NCBI GenBank assembly: GCA_025435555.1
Contig: JAIWWG010000035.1
Location: 124,001-188,000 of the forward strand
Length of the DNA: 64,000 nt
Source: Chytriomyces cf. hyalinus JEL632
Taxonomy: Eukaryota > Chytridiomycota > Chytridiomycetes > Chytridiales > Chytriomycetaceae
Direction of reading: 5' to 3'
Position numbers and translations under genes: made by a program. Below the pieces are notes generated by a model. The model was not told the DNA's origin. It was given only the letters and a program-made list of their open reading frames with translations, and made no database searches. Positions 43,480 to 56,949 of this stretch are shown piece after piece (the first letter of the stretch is position 1; the number at the start of each line of letters is the position of its first letter).

Positions 43480-45678
43480 ATGGCCACCAGCACAGACGAC
43501 TTCAACCTGAGCTCCGACAGCGACCAGTCGCTCCCGCACTCTGGGCAGCAGCTGCGCAACCAGCGACGACTCTCCGCCAAAGAACGGGATCTTCTCCACG
43601 CACAGGCACTCGCCCACTTCAACCAGCAACCGCAGCAGCACGTTGTTGGCGGTGGTGGTGGCGGCGTTACAAGCAGCATGCGAGGGTGAGTGGCGGCGCT
43701 GTTTAATCATTCGTCCGGAATTGAAAATTGCAATTTTAACGTGTTTCACTTTGCCACAGATCGGCGCTTGAACGCAAGGGCTCCGCCGGCGCATCCGTCC
43801 GATCTTCAAAGTCGGAACTGCACTCGCCCATCAGCATCCCTCCACTCGACTACAAGCGCAGGAACATGGACCTGAACCTCGGCTTTATTGGCTCCGAGCT
43901 GAGCAACTCGCATGGATTACAGGACAACAACCACCAGCAACACCAGCAGCAGCAACCGCATGTCGAAAGTCTGCTGTCTCAAAGCGAATACTTTCGAGAG
44001 ATCCCTTTCCCAGGAAATCTCAGCAATACGGCTGCATACCCGTCGCAAGTGTCGGCATCTCCATCAATCCACTCCATGGCCTCCGCCTCAGCAGACTATG
44101 AAGGTGTTGGTCAGCACGCACATGTACGATCATTTGTTACCGCACCAAGGCGACCTGGTACGCGGCAGGAGAGAACGGCATCTTTAGCGCTGTCTCACGG
44201 ATACTCGCCCAGCATTACAGACAGTCAACACCAAACTCACAGCGCGCCCACCACTCCAACAGCTGCATCCCTTCGCGAAAGAGGAGCAAGCGTTGGAATC
44301 AACACAAGACCCTTGACGGACATGCAGTCTCCAGCCTCGTCCCCAACATCCCAACTGCACCATAACATCTCATCCCAACATGCGCCCATCCCATCTCCTC
44401 TCAATATTGCCCCAACAATGCTGCGCACAAACCCACTCTCCAACATTGCATCCGCATCGGGTCTCACATCCCAACCATTCAACCCACTCTCTTCCAACAA
44501 CAACGTTGAGTCACCAAGCGCAAGCACACCATCGTATCCACAACTCAGCATCTACCGAAGCCCCAGTAACGCTAGCTTTGCATTTGACCAAGCCACAACT
44601 CCCATCACCCCGCGGAACATGTATGCGGACGGAAGACAAAGCGGCGATGACCTATTTGACAGCAATGCGGCATTTCAGATGCCCATTCATATGCAAAATC
44701 TGCAACTGCAGCAGACTCAGAGCCGAGATGCAAGCGACAATGGCAGTGTGAGCTCCAAGAGCGCCAAAAGTGTCAAAGTCGTCAGTAACGGCAACAAGCA
44801 CAATGAACCAATTCACCCGATTGTAAGTTCTCCACCGATTCGTTTGAATTTGGTGGGTCGTGCAAAGAGTATCTCTGGAAGCACCACGACTGCGAACGGT
44901 GAAGGTGCTGTCCGCAGCAGTGGTGAAAGTCACATGAGTGGTGAAAGCGACAAGAGCAGCGGTACAGATGGAAAGAGAGAAAAGATCAAGGAAAAAGTTG
45001 TGAACGTTGCGTTCGGTCCACCTGTGAAGTTGAATCTTCAGAGACGCAAAAGTGAGATTCATGTAAAGCAGAGAAGCTTACTGGATGAATCGGCCAGCGT
45101 TGTTTCAAAGGGAGATTCGAAAGCAGATGCCGTATTGCAAGGAATGTTTCAAGGAAATCATGCTGCGTTGCTTGGAAAACTGTCGCGTGGACTTTCGGTA
45201 TGTTTTCGTGCTCATACAGCTCCTTTTCCTACACTTTTTTGAGAGCCATCAATTCTAAGACTCCCCCTTTTATCAGCAGCACAAAAAGAATAAGCGCTCA
45301 CAAAGCCCACACAGTGGCAACGACTCATCCGACACTGCCCCACAGGCTTTACCGCCAACCCGTCTGCCAAACTCAATCCCTCGGGCTGACTTTATCCACC
45401 TTCGTTCATCTTCGCCGAGCAATGCTTCCGTGCACTATATGGAGGGCTCAGAAAATGTTGTTTTCATGGCCCCAACACCGTTGCCCGGAGTGAGAAGTGG
45501 TGAAACGGGTACTGGGTCAGAAGACGAACTCATTCGTGACACTACAGGGATGCCCCCGCGTCCGCGTGGAAAAAGCTTCTCAAGCATCAATGAGGAGGGT
45601 GAGGGCGGTGAGGGAAGTGCATTGTCGAAATTCCGAGCCAAGAGAGCGGCGGAGAAGGCTGCCAAAAGGGGGTTTTGA
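43480..45678 (+). CDS. Large Ser/Gln/Asn-rich protein with a duplicated basic motif
   Basis: Exons 43480-43685, 43760-45197 and 45277-45678 give 681 residues. The last acceptor reads CAGCAG, so splicing could also use 45280 and drop one Gln. The protein is mostly disordered, with Ser, Gln, His, Asn and Pro tracts. Two short ordered stretches are alike: SSPPIRLNLVGRAKS and FGPPVKLNLQRRKSE, each a PP-x-[RK]-LNL-x2-R-x-KS motif. They look like docking or phosphorylation sites. The C-terminus is charged (LSKFRAKRAAEKAAKRGF). No family recognised; a signalling adaptor or a kinase/phosphatase target is a guess. Confidence 0.7.
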
Positions 45679-46044
45679 GAGCCTTTTCCCCCTTTCATGA
45701 AAAAATGCATGGGTCAAAATGGGGGGCGGGCGATACGCCTGAATCAATTGTTATTGTTTCCCCGATTGACTGTCTATGTTTTTATTATCCATTCGCCAGT
45801 ATCGTTATTGTTTGTTTCTTCATGGCAGTGTCGTTTCTAGTTCTCCCCCCCCTTTTTTGTGTGTGGGTTTTGTGCACACTCTGGGCATGCATTCGAGTTG
45901 TTCTTCCTTTGCTTTTCTTTTAAGTTATTGTTGGGTCCTGAGTATTGAATAGAGGAAAAATTAGAGGATTCCGCACTGCGAAGCAGTGAAAGCGATGATG
46001 GGCTCCGGGCCATTTTTTTATTTCAGAACGAAAACGGTTTTTCT
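45679..46044. other. Convergent intergenic region
   Basis: Pyrimidine-rich, T-rich sequence between two stop codons. No gene seen; probably two 3' untranslated regions. Confidence 0.5.
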
Positions 46045-47240
46045 TCACTTGTCCGAATTGTCGTTCAACCACTTGTACACTGCCGAGAAATCCTTGGTTT
46101 TGTACTCCTTCTGGCTGGACACCTGATTGTAAATCTGATGCGCAACAGCGCCCAAAGTAACGGTACTTTTGCTCTCATGCGCGGCACTGACAGCCAGCGA
46201 AAGATCCTTGGCCATCAAACTCGTTCCAAACCCGCCAGTGTAATCACGGGCAGCGGGGACATTTGGCAAAACTCCAGGGCAAGGATTGTAAGTGTCTGTG
46301 CTCCAGCAACGACCACTGGACGTGTTGATGATGCCGGCCAAGAGTTTTGGGTCCATTCCGAGACGCACACCAAGGTTCATTGTTTCTGAAGCGGCAATCA
46401 TGGAGATTCCGAGCATCATGTTGTTGCAGATTTTGGCGACTTGGCCGTTTCCGACGGTACCTTTTGTTTGTTTTTGGGGTTGGGATTTGAGTTTTTGTTC
46501 AAAGCGGCTGTGAGCTTTACAACTTACCGCAGTGGACAATGTTTTTTCCCATGTGGACGAGGATTCTGTCTTTGACAGTGTTGAAAGTCTGGGCATTTGG
46601 TGATCCGACCATGAACGTGAGAGTTCCCGCCTCAGCGCCAAGCGTGCCTGTTCATTTTTCGAGACGGGGCGCGAAGAATTGAGCAAAGCGAAAGTCCCTA
46701 TTATCAGGACACTCACCACCGCTGACGGGGGCATCGAGCATGACCGATCCAGCACTCTCAACTGCACGCGCCACATCCTTGCTGGTAGCCACATCGATAG
46801 TAGATGAGTCAACGAGCAACGCATTTTTACGACCCGCTCGTGCAAGACCAGCAACAAGACCCGTCGACGCATGCAGATATACATCCCGCACGTGAGGTCC
46901 CGCTGGCAACATTGTCACAACCACGTCGCAAGCCTCGGCCACCTCAGATGGCGTCTTGGCCACAGTCACGAGTCCGGCTCCAGAAGCAGCGGCGAGGCGT
47001 TCGGCGACAGGAGCGGACGTGTCGTATACTACGAACGACGTGGCTCCGCCTTTGGCGACAAGGTTCAGGGCCATTGGGTATCCCATTTGGCCAAGTCCCA
47101 CGAACCCAATCACGGGTTTGGACGGCACTGCATGTGAAGTACGGCGGGGTTATTGAGTGTCATTTTGTTGGGTGTATGCATCGCGCATTCCCCTCGCGCT
47201 CTCGCCTACCTTGCGAGTACATACGCCGGAATTGCAACAT
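46045..47240 (-). CDS. HIBADH: 3-hydroxyisobutyrate dehydrogenase, mitochondrial
   Basis: Exons (minus) 47240-47210, 47127-46717, 46647-46528 and 46460-46045 give 325 residues. The tiny first exon adds a basic, amphipathic start (MLQFRRMYSQ), a likely mitochondrial presequence. The NAD site is VIGFVGLGQMGYPMALNL. The family's substrate motif is DAPVSGGTLGAEAGTLTFMV and the catalytic Lys lies in GNGQVAKICNNMMLG. The C-terminal half (SSGRCWSTDTYNPCPGV, FGTSLMAKDLSLA) is also typical. The enzyme oxidises 3-hydroxyisobutyrate in valine breakdown, which fits with ETF beta, also encoded in this window, serving the acyl-CoA dehydrogenase steps. Confidence 0.95.
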
Positions 47241-47774
47241 GGCTTCTTTCGTTTAGTTGGAGAGAGTTTGTCAAAACTCGGAAAATGTCGGATCAAAGAC
47301 GATTTCTTTGCATTGGTTTCCATTCCAGACTTGATGATATTGTGGGTGATGTTGGATAGTCCTCGGATGCGGCGTGGCAGCTGACCTTAAAGACACGCTT
47401 GGCCCCGTTGGTGCCGGATGCTACGTGTTGTGCATGGCACGCTTTCCTGACTGCTTCCGTTGTGCATTGTGCTGGTGTCTGGCCATTGCTTCCCTGCAGA
47501 GAGCTTCGCGATCCATTCTCTGTCTGAGCAAACGCTTTATCACGCGTTAGGGCTGTTCTTGTTTGTTTTCATGCCGTTCTTAACTGCAAGATACATCTCT
47601 GCAAATCGTTTCTTCTTAAGCCCAGTTTGAACATGGCAGCAGGGAGAATAAATCAATCAAATCCGCAGCAACAGCGAACGCAGTGACACGATCTTTTGAT
47701 TGACACGACACAAGCAGGGAACCAGGGAAATAAAAGCGGACACGCGGAAAAGGAATGAGAAATTCAAACGCCTC
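47241..47774. other. Intergenic region, nothing recognised
   Basis: About 530 bases upstream of HIBADH with no convincing open frame, RNA gene or repeat. Confidence 0.4.
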
Positions 47775-47996
47775 ATGTCCGGTACGATTGGAGGGAAACG
47801 CCTCCTCAACGGCCCGTTGGCTGTTCGCCGAGAACTGTCCTACCGACGCAGCAACGCGCTGTCGTCCATTAAAAGTCCCTACTCCATCCTACTGCCAAAA
47901 AAAGGCCGGATACTCAAGTACAAGAACATCCACTACCCGTACCGCTACTTGCTTGCTGTATCGATGGGGCAGAAAAACCAGGACAGGAATGCGTGA
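47775..47996 (+). CDS. Possible small basic protein
   Basis: Open frame of 73 residues from the ATG at 47775; the frame also extends upstream to 47700. It is basic (GGKRLLNGPLAVRRELSYRR) with a Tyr-rich end (YKNIHYPYRYLLAVSM). No family is recognised and no splice partner is obvious. It could be a short gene or chance; it sits alone between HIBADH and the kinase gene. Confidence 0.3.
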   Translation: MSGTIGGKRLLNGPLAVRRELSYRRSNALSSIKSPYSILLPKKGRILKYKNIHYPYRYLLAVSMGQKNQDRNA

Positions 47997-48200
47997 TACA
48001 CGAGTGATGGGATGGGGATGTTCAGGCTGGCGTGGCTGTGGTGGGTGTATACTAGCTGGGGTGCATGGGAAACACGCGCGTGGAGTGTTTTTTGTTGCTG
48101 TGTGAAATAATAGCAGAGTTTAACGAGAGTCATCTCAAGTGACTGGTCCTGTTTCAAACACACCCAACAAATTTACGGTATTATTGAACAAGTTCGTCAA

Positions 48201-50520
<2,320 letters not shown>

Positions 50521-50791
50521 CGAATTTCCCATGCACAGCTGTTATTTTGTTTCGTTACCAATTATAAAAGTAAGAGTTTATCATGTAATTTGCGCCGTTG
50601 ACATCGCAAAGGAACTGTCACTTTGTTTGTAGTGGGAACTGGCCCGAGCGCCTGCACTCGCACTAACAGAGCTGCTAGCACAATGCTTTTTCTTCTCTTG
50701 CAGGCATAAGACCGTAAAGACCGTACTGACCCGGAAATCGAGCAGTAGTTATCAATTGCACAAGTTCAGAAGGTTATTGCACAAGTTTATT

Positions 50792-51665
50792 TTATGCTTT
50801 GACAGTTTTGCTTGCAACGTCCGACTTTCCGTCACTCTCCCGCTTGAGCCCTTTTGACAGCGTCAAGAGCTCGCGTTTTTCCAAGTAGGCAACAATGTTA
50901 CGCACCCCTTCTTCCACACTCACCAAGTCGGTGCGAATGTGCAGTTCTGGCGCCTCTGGTGCTTCATAAGGACTTGAAATGCCGGTAAAGTCCTTGATCA
51001 CGCCTTCCCTGGCCTTCTTGTACAGCCCCTTGGGATCCCTTTGCTCAGCAACTTCGATTGGCACGTCCGCATACACTTCAATGAAGGGAATGCCTGCAGC
51101 ATTGTGCAGCTCACGTGCAACCGCGCGATCGGCTTTGAATGGAGAAATGAAGGAAGTAATTGCAATTGTAGTGCTGTCGGCAAAGAGTTTGGCGACTTCA
51201 GAGATGCGGCGAATGTTTTCGGTGCGGTCCTGGTCACTGAAGCCCAAGTTCTGTTTCAAACAGGTTCAAGTTTCAGTGGAAACTTCCTTCCTCAGGCGTT
51301 TACTCGGGCCTTACCTTGTTCAAACCAAAGCGAATGTTGTCACCGTCAAGGCGGTAAGCGCTAATGACGGTATTGAGTCAGAAAGCAGCTGGAGATTAGG
51401 TTGGACTCACCTGACACCATGGGCAACGAGATGCTGCTCAAGAGCGGTAGCGAGGGTACTTTTCCCTGAAGCCGACAACCTTCCAAGCAACAGAGCCCAA
51501 GTATAAGCAGGACAGAGCGAGCGAGCGAGTGAAAGATGGCACAACTCACCCAGTGAACCACAGAGTGAAGCCCTTGCGTCCAAGAATGTCCTCCCGCTCT
51601 TTGCGTGTGAAGGAGCCGTCGTGCCAGACAATGTTGGTTGCTTTAGCGTCGGTCGTTGCAGTCAT
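50792..51665 (-). CDS. MET14: Adenylylsulfate (APS) kinase
   Basis: Exons (minus) 51665-51550, 51479-51411, 51360-51315 and 51250-50792 give 229 residues. The start [14 protein letters not shown] is typical. The P-loop is [14 protein letters not shown], followed by [20 protein letters not shown] and [42 protein letters not shown] is the conserved lid region, and the [11 protein letters not shown] segment is normal. The enzyme makes PAPS from APS and ATP in sulfate assimilation. It is about 25 residues longer than yeast Met14 because of a charged C-terminal tail ([18 protein letters not shown]). Confidence 0.95.
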
Positions 51666-52102
51666 CGTTTGTTGGTGTTGGTTGTTGGGTTGTTTTTGGT
51701 TATCTTTTCGAATGTGATAATTTCGTTGACGGTTCGGTTCTTATTCCAAATTCAATCGCGCAATCGATGGCGTCGAAATCCGGCTTGCAAATCAGACTTT
51801 CGCATGAACCAGCTTGTTTGGCATCCGAAGCGGTTATGGTGGGGAGGGGGTGAGGGGGGGTCTGCGACGGCGGAGGGTGCGTCTGGATGGGACTGCCAGA
51901 CGCTGTCTCTGGAACTGCGCTGGACATGAATGAGACAAGAGTGCTCTGTATGTATGGAGAAGAGATGCTTGCGCTTACAACAATAAGTTCGATGGTTACT
52001 CCGCACGCGACAGCCGATGCTCACTGTATGCATGTCAGATCTGGACATCAGGGATCTGCATGTTGTGTTTGTCACAAGGAAAAATCTGTCTCCAGAAACA
52101 GG
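51666..52102. promoter_or_regulatory. Divergent promoter region with G-tracts
   Basis: 437 bases between APS kinase (minus) and the first ATPase gene (plus). A G-rich tract at about 51838-51860 (GGTGGGGAGGGGGTGAGGGG and more G) could form a G-quadruplex on the plus strand. No other site recognised. Confidence 0.45.
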
Positions 52103-54187
52103 ATGTTGGCTGCTCGGACCCTTGCGATTTCTCGCACGCTACGAGCGACAACTCCGCGCCAGTGCAATTCACTTCACGCATACACTGGTGTACGCAATTG
52201 GGCCGTCAGATCATCGGCCTTTCATTCGATGCGACCTGCCAACAGCTCCATCCCATACCAGTGAGTGCCAGCACCGCCGGCACCGTAGTGTACTTACTCT
52301 CGTTCAAAAGATCGCTTCGAGATCTGCTCATCCTGTCGAAGGATACGGAAAACCGAGGTACTTGAGCAACTCGATCAATCAAATTGGCAATGAACACACA
52401 TCCAGCCACAGACTCCACAACCGCACCCACAAAAAAGCAAACAACGGCCGCCGACTTTCTCACACTCATGTCGCAAATCATTCTGGTCGGATCAACCGCG
52501 TTCATTTTGTTTTGCGCGGCGTCTCCAAACACAGTTTCGAATCAGTGAGTCTTGGAATCTGTTTCGAACATCGGAACAACTGACTTTAAAAAATCAAGGC
52601 TGGAAGAGTATAAAGATCAAATCAAGAGAAGGCGGCATGCGAGGATGGTGGAGTTCATGACCAGTGACAGAACGTACATCAATGGCGACGTCGGAGCTTC
52701 GGATCATCAATTGCCCGGATCCTCGCTCATGTTTCAAGGGCAGATTTGTATGCGCTCTTTTACAACAGCTTGCGTAAGCAGTTTCCATGTGTGCTGATAC
52801 ACCATGGTAAAGATCACCCGGACATTGCAAAGGATATTCGAAACGTGCTCTTCAAAGGTCCTACGCTCCGCTATGGAATCTTGACTGGTCCCACAGGAAG
52901 GTGAGAGAATTTGGGAAGACAGACAGTGGGTCCATTCCTTGATTTGCATGCTCACCTGGAAAACCTTGTCCAACATAAAATTGCAGCGGAAAGTCAAAGC
53001 TGATACGAACTCTAGTTAAAGACGAGCCTCATTACGCAGTTTTATCAATGGGCCTCATAAGTGGTGTGAAAAGTTTGGTGGATGCCTTGTCTGAAGAAGT
53101 GGGGTAGGGACCTGCGCGTTGCAAAGGTGTCCCATTCAAAATAAGCTTAAATTCATTGCTCTTCAGCTACGATTTCGATGACTGGACCGAGCGAATGCTT
53201 CAAGGATACTTGTTCAACGGAAATACGATTACTTTCCCAACTCAACTAGATAAGCTGGCTTTCTTGCTCGATGAGGTCATCTTGACATTTTGATGACGCG
53301 TGAAATTTACTCAAACCCGTTTTGTTTGGTTTAGATTGAAGAAGCATGCTGGAAACTCAAATTCGACCCCGAATCTAGCAACTCCTTGAAACGACCTGTT
53401 ATTGTGCTGGATGACATTGACCGACTGGACCTGACTCAACATGATTTGCGACTGGCCGTGAAAATGCTATTCAACAGCGCCAGCAAATGGGCGCGCGAAG
53501 ATACTGCCCAAGTCGTATTTGCAATGAGCAGCTCGGCGCTTACTCCCGAGTCTGGTGAAATTGCCAAAATTGTTCGGCCTGAAGTTTTGGGCGTTGCCAA
53601 AGTATACAAAGTGTCTCATTTGGAGCAGGCTGAGGCGGATCGGTTCTTGAGGGATCGACTTGGCGTTCAGCATCTCGAAGGTGGTGCTGCAGATCGGTTG
53701 CATATTCAGAATGTTGTCGGAACACGAGTATTTGATTTAATGGCTGTGTGTGAGGAGGTCATCAAGACGGGGGATTCAACAGACGCTGTTTTGAAGAGGC
53801 GGTTGGATGGTGCCACAGAAGATGTGTGGAAAACCTTCTCTGAACTTGAAGATACATTGGGAGAAGCCAAATCAAGAGCAGCAGTGCGATGGATGGATTC
53901 CGTTGCTGGGCTTTCTGTATCTGCCGAGCAGCCTTCCCGGCACTTTTTCGAAGATGCAAGACGGAGAGGATACGGTGATGCAATGAACCTTCTTTTGAAA
54001 CGGGACATCATTTCCCGAGAAGGCATCTTCTCGTCTGATTTGGTAATGCTCAAGATTCGGGCACCATCGCACTTAAACTAACTCTGGTTGTGTTGAACAG
54101 TATCGGAACGCGTACCGCAGATACCGAAACATGCCTATGGTGTATACTCCACGAGTGGACAAGAAGCAGGCGATCCGCCGGTTTTAG
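52103..54187 (+). CDS. Predicted mitochondrial, membrane-anchored P-loop ATPase (tandem copy 1)
   Basis: Exons 52103-52260, 52311-52357, 52406-52544, 52599-52747, 52813-52900, 52987-53103, 53167-53275, 53335-54042 and 54101-54187 give 533 residues. The first exon is a Ser/Arg/Ala-rich presequence (MLAARTLAISRTLRATTPR). One membrane helix follows (LMSQIILVGSTAFILFCA, about 89-106), then a basic stretch and a P-loop domain: Walker A TGPTGSGKSK (about 189-198) and Walker B VIVLDDID (about 291-298). The rest is helical and ends RNAYRRYRNMP. It resembles AAA/STAND-like archaeal-type ATPases, but I cannot name a family. It lacks an obvious protease or chaperone partner domain. The next gene is its paralogue; splice positions agree between them and so confirm the models. 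Confidence 0.85.
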
Positions 54188-54535
54188 ATGGCCAATAAAA
54201 GCTCCTCAGTTTGCCTTTTGGTTTGAATGGCACTCAAAGCTGTTGATCCATTCTGCACAGATCCATGCTGCACAAAAATTAATCGAAGCACAATTTGGCG
54301 CCATTTGCGCCGCAGAACACACAGAGGGGCGCCGCCAACGTAAAACTCTGCCAGCTCATGTCTCGTAGAAGTATCGGTGCAAACAACGGCGCAGAAGCAC
54401 AACGGACACGGCCTTGGCATCATCCACGTCGCTGTGCCTGGGCAATCAAAAGGAAAAAATGCTTCCTCGTTTTGACACCAATCTCTCCCCTCCAAATTAG
54501 AAACATTCAAAACTCTTGCGCACTGGAAAACCCAA
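54188..54535. other. Spacer between the tandem ATPase genes
   Basis: About 350 bases, with short open frames but no protein-like sequence. It would hold the second copy's promoter. Confidence 0.5.
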
Positions 54536-56804
54536 ATGCTCTCGATCGCGTCGGCTGGAAGAAGAACTGCCTCGGCAACAATCCGTTTCTACCCACTCGC
54601 CGCCGCACAAAGTGGTTGGGCCAGCAGCACCCGCCATGTCAGCACACCCTCTCGACAACCGACCCACGCCTTTTCAAGCACATCCGTGGCAAGCAACGAG
54701 CTGCCCTTGAAGTGAGGCTTCTTTGATTGGTCATGATCGCTGCATCTGAAGGTCTGACCTGTTGCTTACCAGAACTCTGAGAGATCTTCTCGTGCTGTCA
54801 AAAGACGTGCAAGGCATTGACGCAAACGCACCGCCAGGTTCCAACTGCCGCCCCTTCTTCAATCGATTACGCTCCCATCTAACGCTGCCTTTGACTGATT
54901 TCCAGCAAACGAAAAGAAGCCAACGACGGCCGCAGATTTTCTGACGCTCATGTCTCAAATAATTCTCGTCGGTTCAACGGGATTTCTTTTGTATTGCGCT
55001 GTTTTCCCAAACCAAATGTCCAATATGTGAGTGTGGGTGAAGGTATTTTAGTTTGGTTGTTTTTCCAGGTTTTGTGTCTCATCTTTTCGGCCAATCAAAA
55101 CCCAGGCTCGAAAACTACAAGGAACAACTGACGCAGAGACGGCACGACCGAATCCTGGAATTCATGACGAGCGAGCGTCCGTACCTGTCTGGAAGTGTTG
55201 AACGCGCCACGAAAAACGCATCAGAAGATTCTGCAACGAGTTCACTCATGTTTCACAACGAAATATGTAAGCAGCCGGACCGACGATGCGCATTTACGTA
55301 GTTTAACGTTATATTTTTGCTCAGATCACACCGAGGTCGCAGGAGATATTAAAAAAGTCCTCCTTCAGGCCCCTGTCCTGAGATACGGAATTTTGACTGG
55401 TCCCACGGGAAGGTAACTGAAAACAAGATATTTTTTGGTGGAGTACCGCTACATGCAGTCACTGACCATTTACCCACAACAATAAACAGCGGAAAGTCTC
55501 GCCTGATTCGAACACTCGTGAAGGAAGAAACGCACTATGCCGTCTTGTCGATGGGTCTCATCAGTGGGGTTAAAAGTCTCGTAGATGCCTTGTCTGAGGA
55601 GATTGGGTACGTTTGATTGAATAATCGGTGATTTGTCTCATGTTCTTTCCGCCGTTTGCAGTTATGATTTCGACGACTGGACCGAGGTGAGCCGGCTTTC
55701 GTTTCGTTCGTGCCCATTTGTGCATGTGTCTAACGAAATGATTTATTGACATCCAGCGCATGTTGCAAGGATACTTGTTCAATGGATCGACCGTCTCTTT
55801 CCCCACTCAGCTCGATAAACTTGCTTTTCTGCTGGATGAGGTATTCTATAACAGGGGAAGCATATCCCATCCCACCTTAACCCGTTCGTTTTATCAGTTT
55901 GAAGAAGCCTGTTGGAGCCTCAAATTCAACGCCAAGCATGACCCTGCAGCCGCCGGAAACAGCACTAACAAGACCAACGTGAAGCGACCCGTTCTTGTCC
56001 TCGACGACATTGACCTCCTCGACACGTCCGATAAAGACACGCGCCAGGCTGTACGCATGCTCTTCAACTCGGCCAACAAATGGGCCCGTGAAGACACGGC
56101 GCTTGTTGTTTTCACGACGGGGAATGCCAGTTTGATGGACGAAACGGGTGAGATTGCCAAAATTGTGCGGCCCGAAGTGTTGGAGCTTGCCAAAGTGTAC
56201 AATGTTGGATGTTTGACACCTGAGAGTGCCGACCGGTTTCTGATGGACCGGATTGGCGTTTATGGTGGAGTGAAAGGGGCAGGGTTTCAAGCGGGCGACT
56301 TGGAGCGGAAAAAGGTTCAATGGGTTGTTGGCACCAAAATGTTTGACTTGATCAAAGTGTGCGATGAACTTGTCAAGAAGGATTTGAGTGTGGACCAAGT
56401 GCTGCATGCACAGCTGTCTGAGGCTGTGGCGGATGTTCGAAGAGCATTTGATGATGTTGGGAACGTTGTCGGTGAGCGACAAATGCGGTCTTTGTGCCGG
56501 TGGATGGATTCCATCTCGCATATTCCTGTGTCTGAGGCGGCGTCAAAGGGCCACTTGTTTGAAGAAGCAAGGCGGAAAGGGTTTGGTGATGCCATGAAGT
56601 TTTTACTTGGAAGGGATGTTGTGTCCAGTAACGGACTGTTTTCCTCAGACTTGGTAAGCGAATTGCATGGCTTCTTCCCTGGGCATGCTTTATCTAACAT
56701 CAAATGCGCGTCAGATTCGAAACGCGTACTGCAAGTACCGCAACATTCCCATCACCTACACGCCGACTCTCGAGACCAAAAAGTCGCGGGGATGGTTCTA
56801 CTGA
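54536..56804 (+). CDS. Predicted mitochondrial, membrane-anchored P-loop ATPase (tandem copy 2)
   Basis: Exons 54536-54711, 54773-54837, 54906-55026, 55106-55266, 55325-55412, 55490-55606, 55662-55686, 55757-55840, 55898-56653 and 56715-56804 give 560 residues. The presequence (MLSIASAGRRTASATIRFYP) has the character of copy 1 but not its sequence. The membrane helix (LMSQIILVGSTGFLLYCA), Walker A (TGPTGSGKSR), the following VLSMGLISGVKSLVDALSEE and Walker B (VLVLDDID) are close to copy 1. The GYDFDDWTE..RMLQGYLFNG block is nearly identical but here interrupted by an extra intron (55687-55756). The C-terminus keeps RNAYCKYRNIP. Divergence is greatest in the presequence and between residues 395 and 420. 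Confidence 0.85.
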
Positions 56805-56949
56805 AGAGCGCCGCAATGCCTCTGCGATTGATATTGTTGTTTCCTCATAAGCTTTTTCTTGTCATCGCAACTGGTGAACCTCATAAACTCAATACAAAAT
56901 CTCGAGCTTTTTCTGTAGTGGCACAGTTTTAAACAACAAATCCAACATC

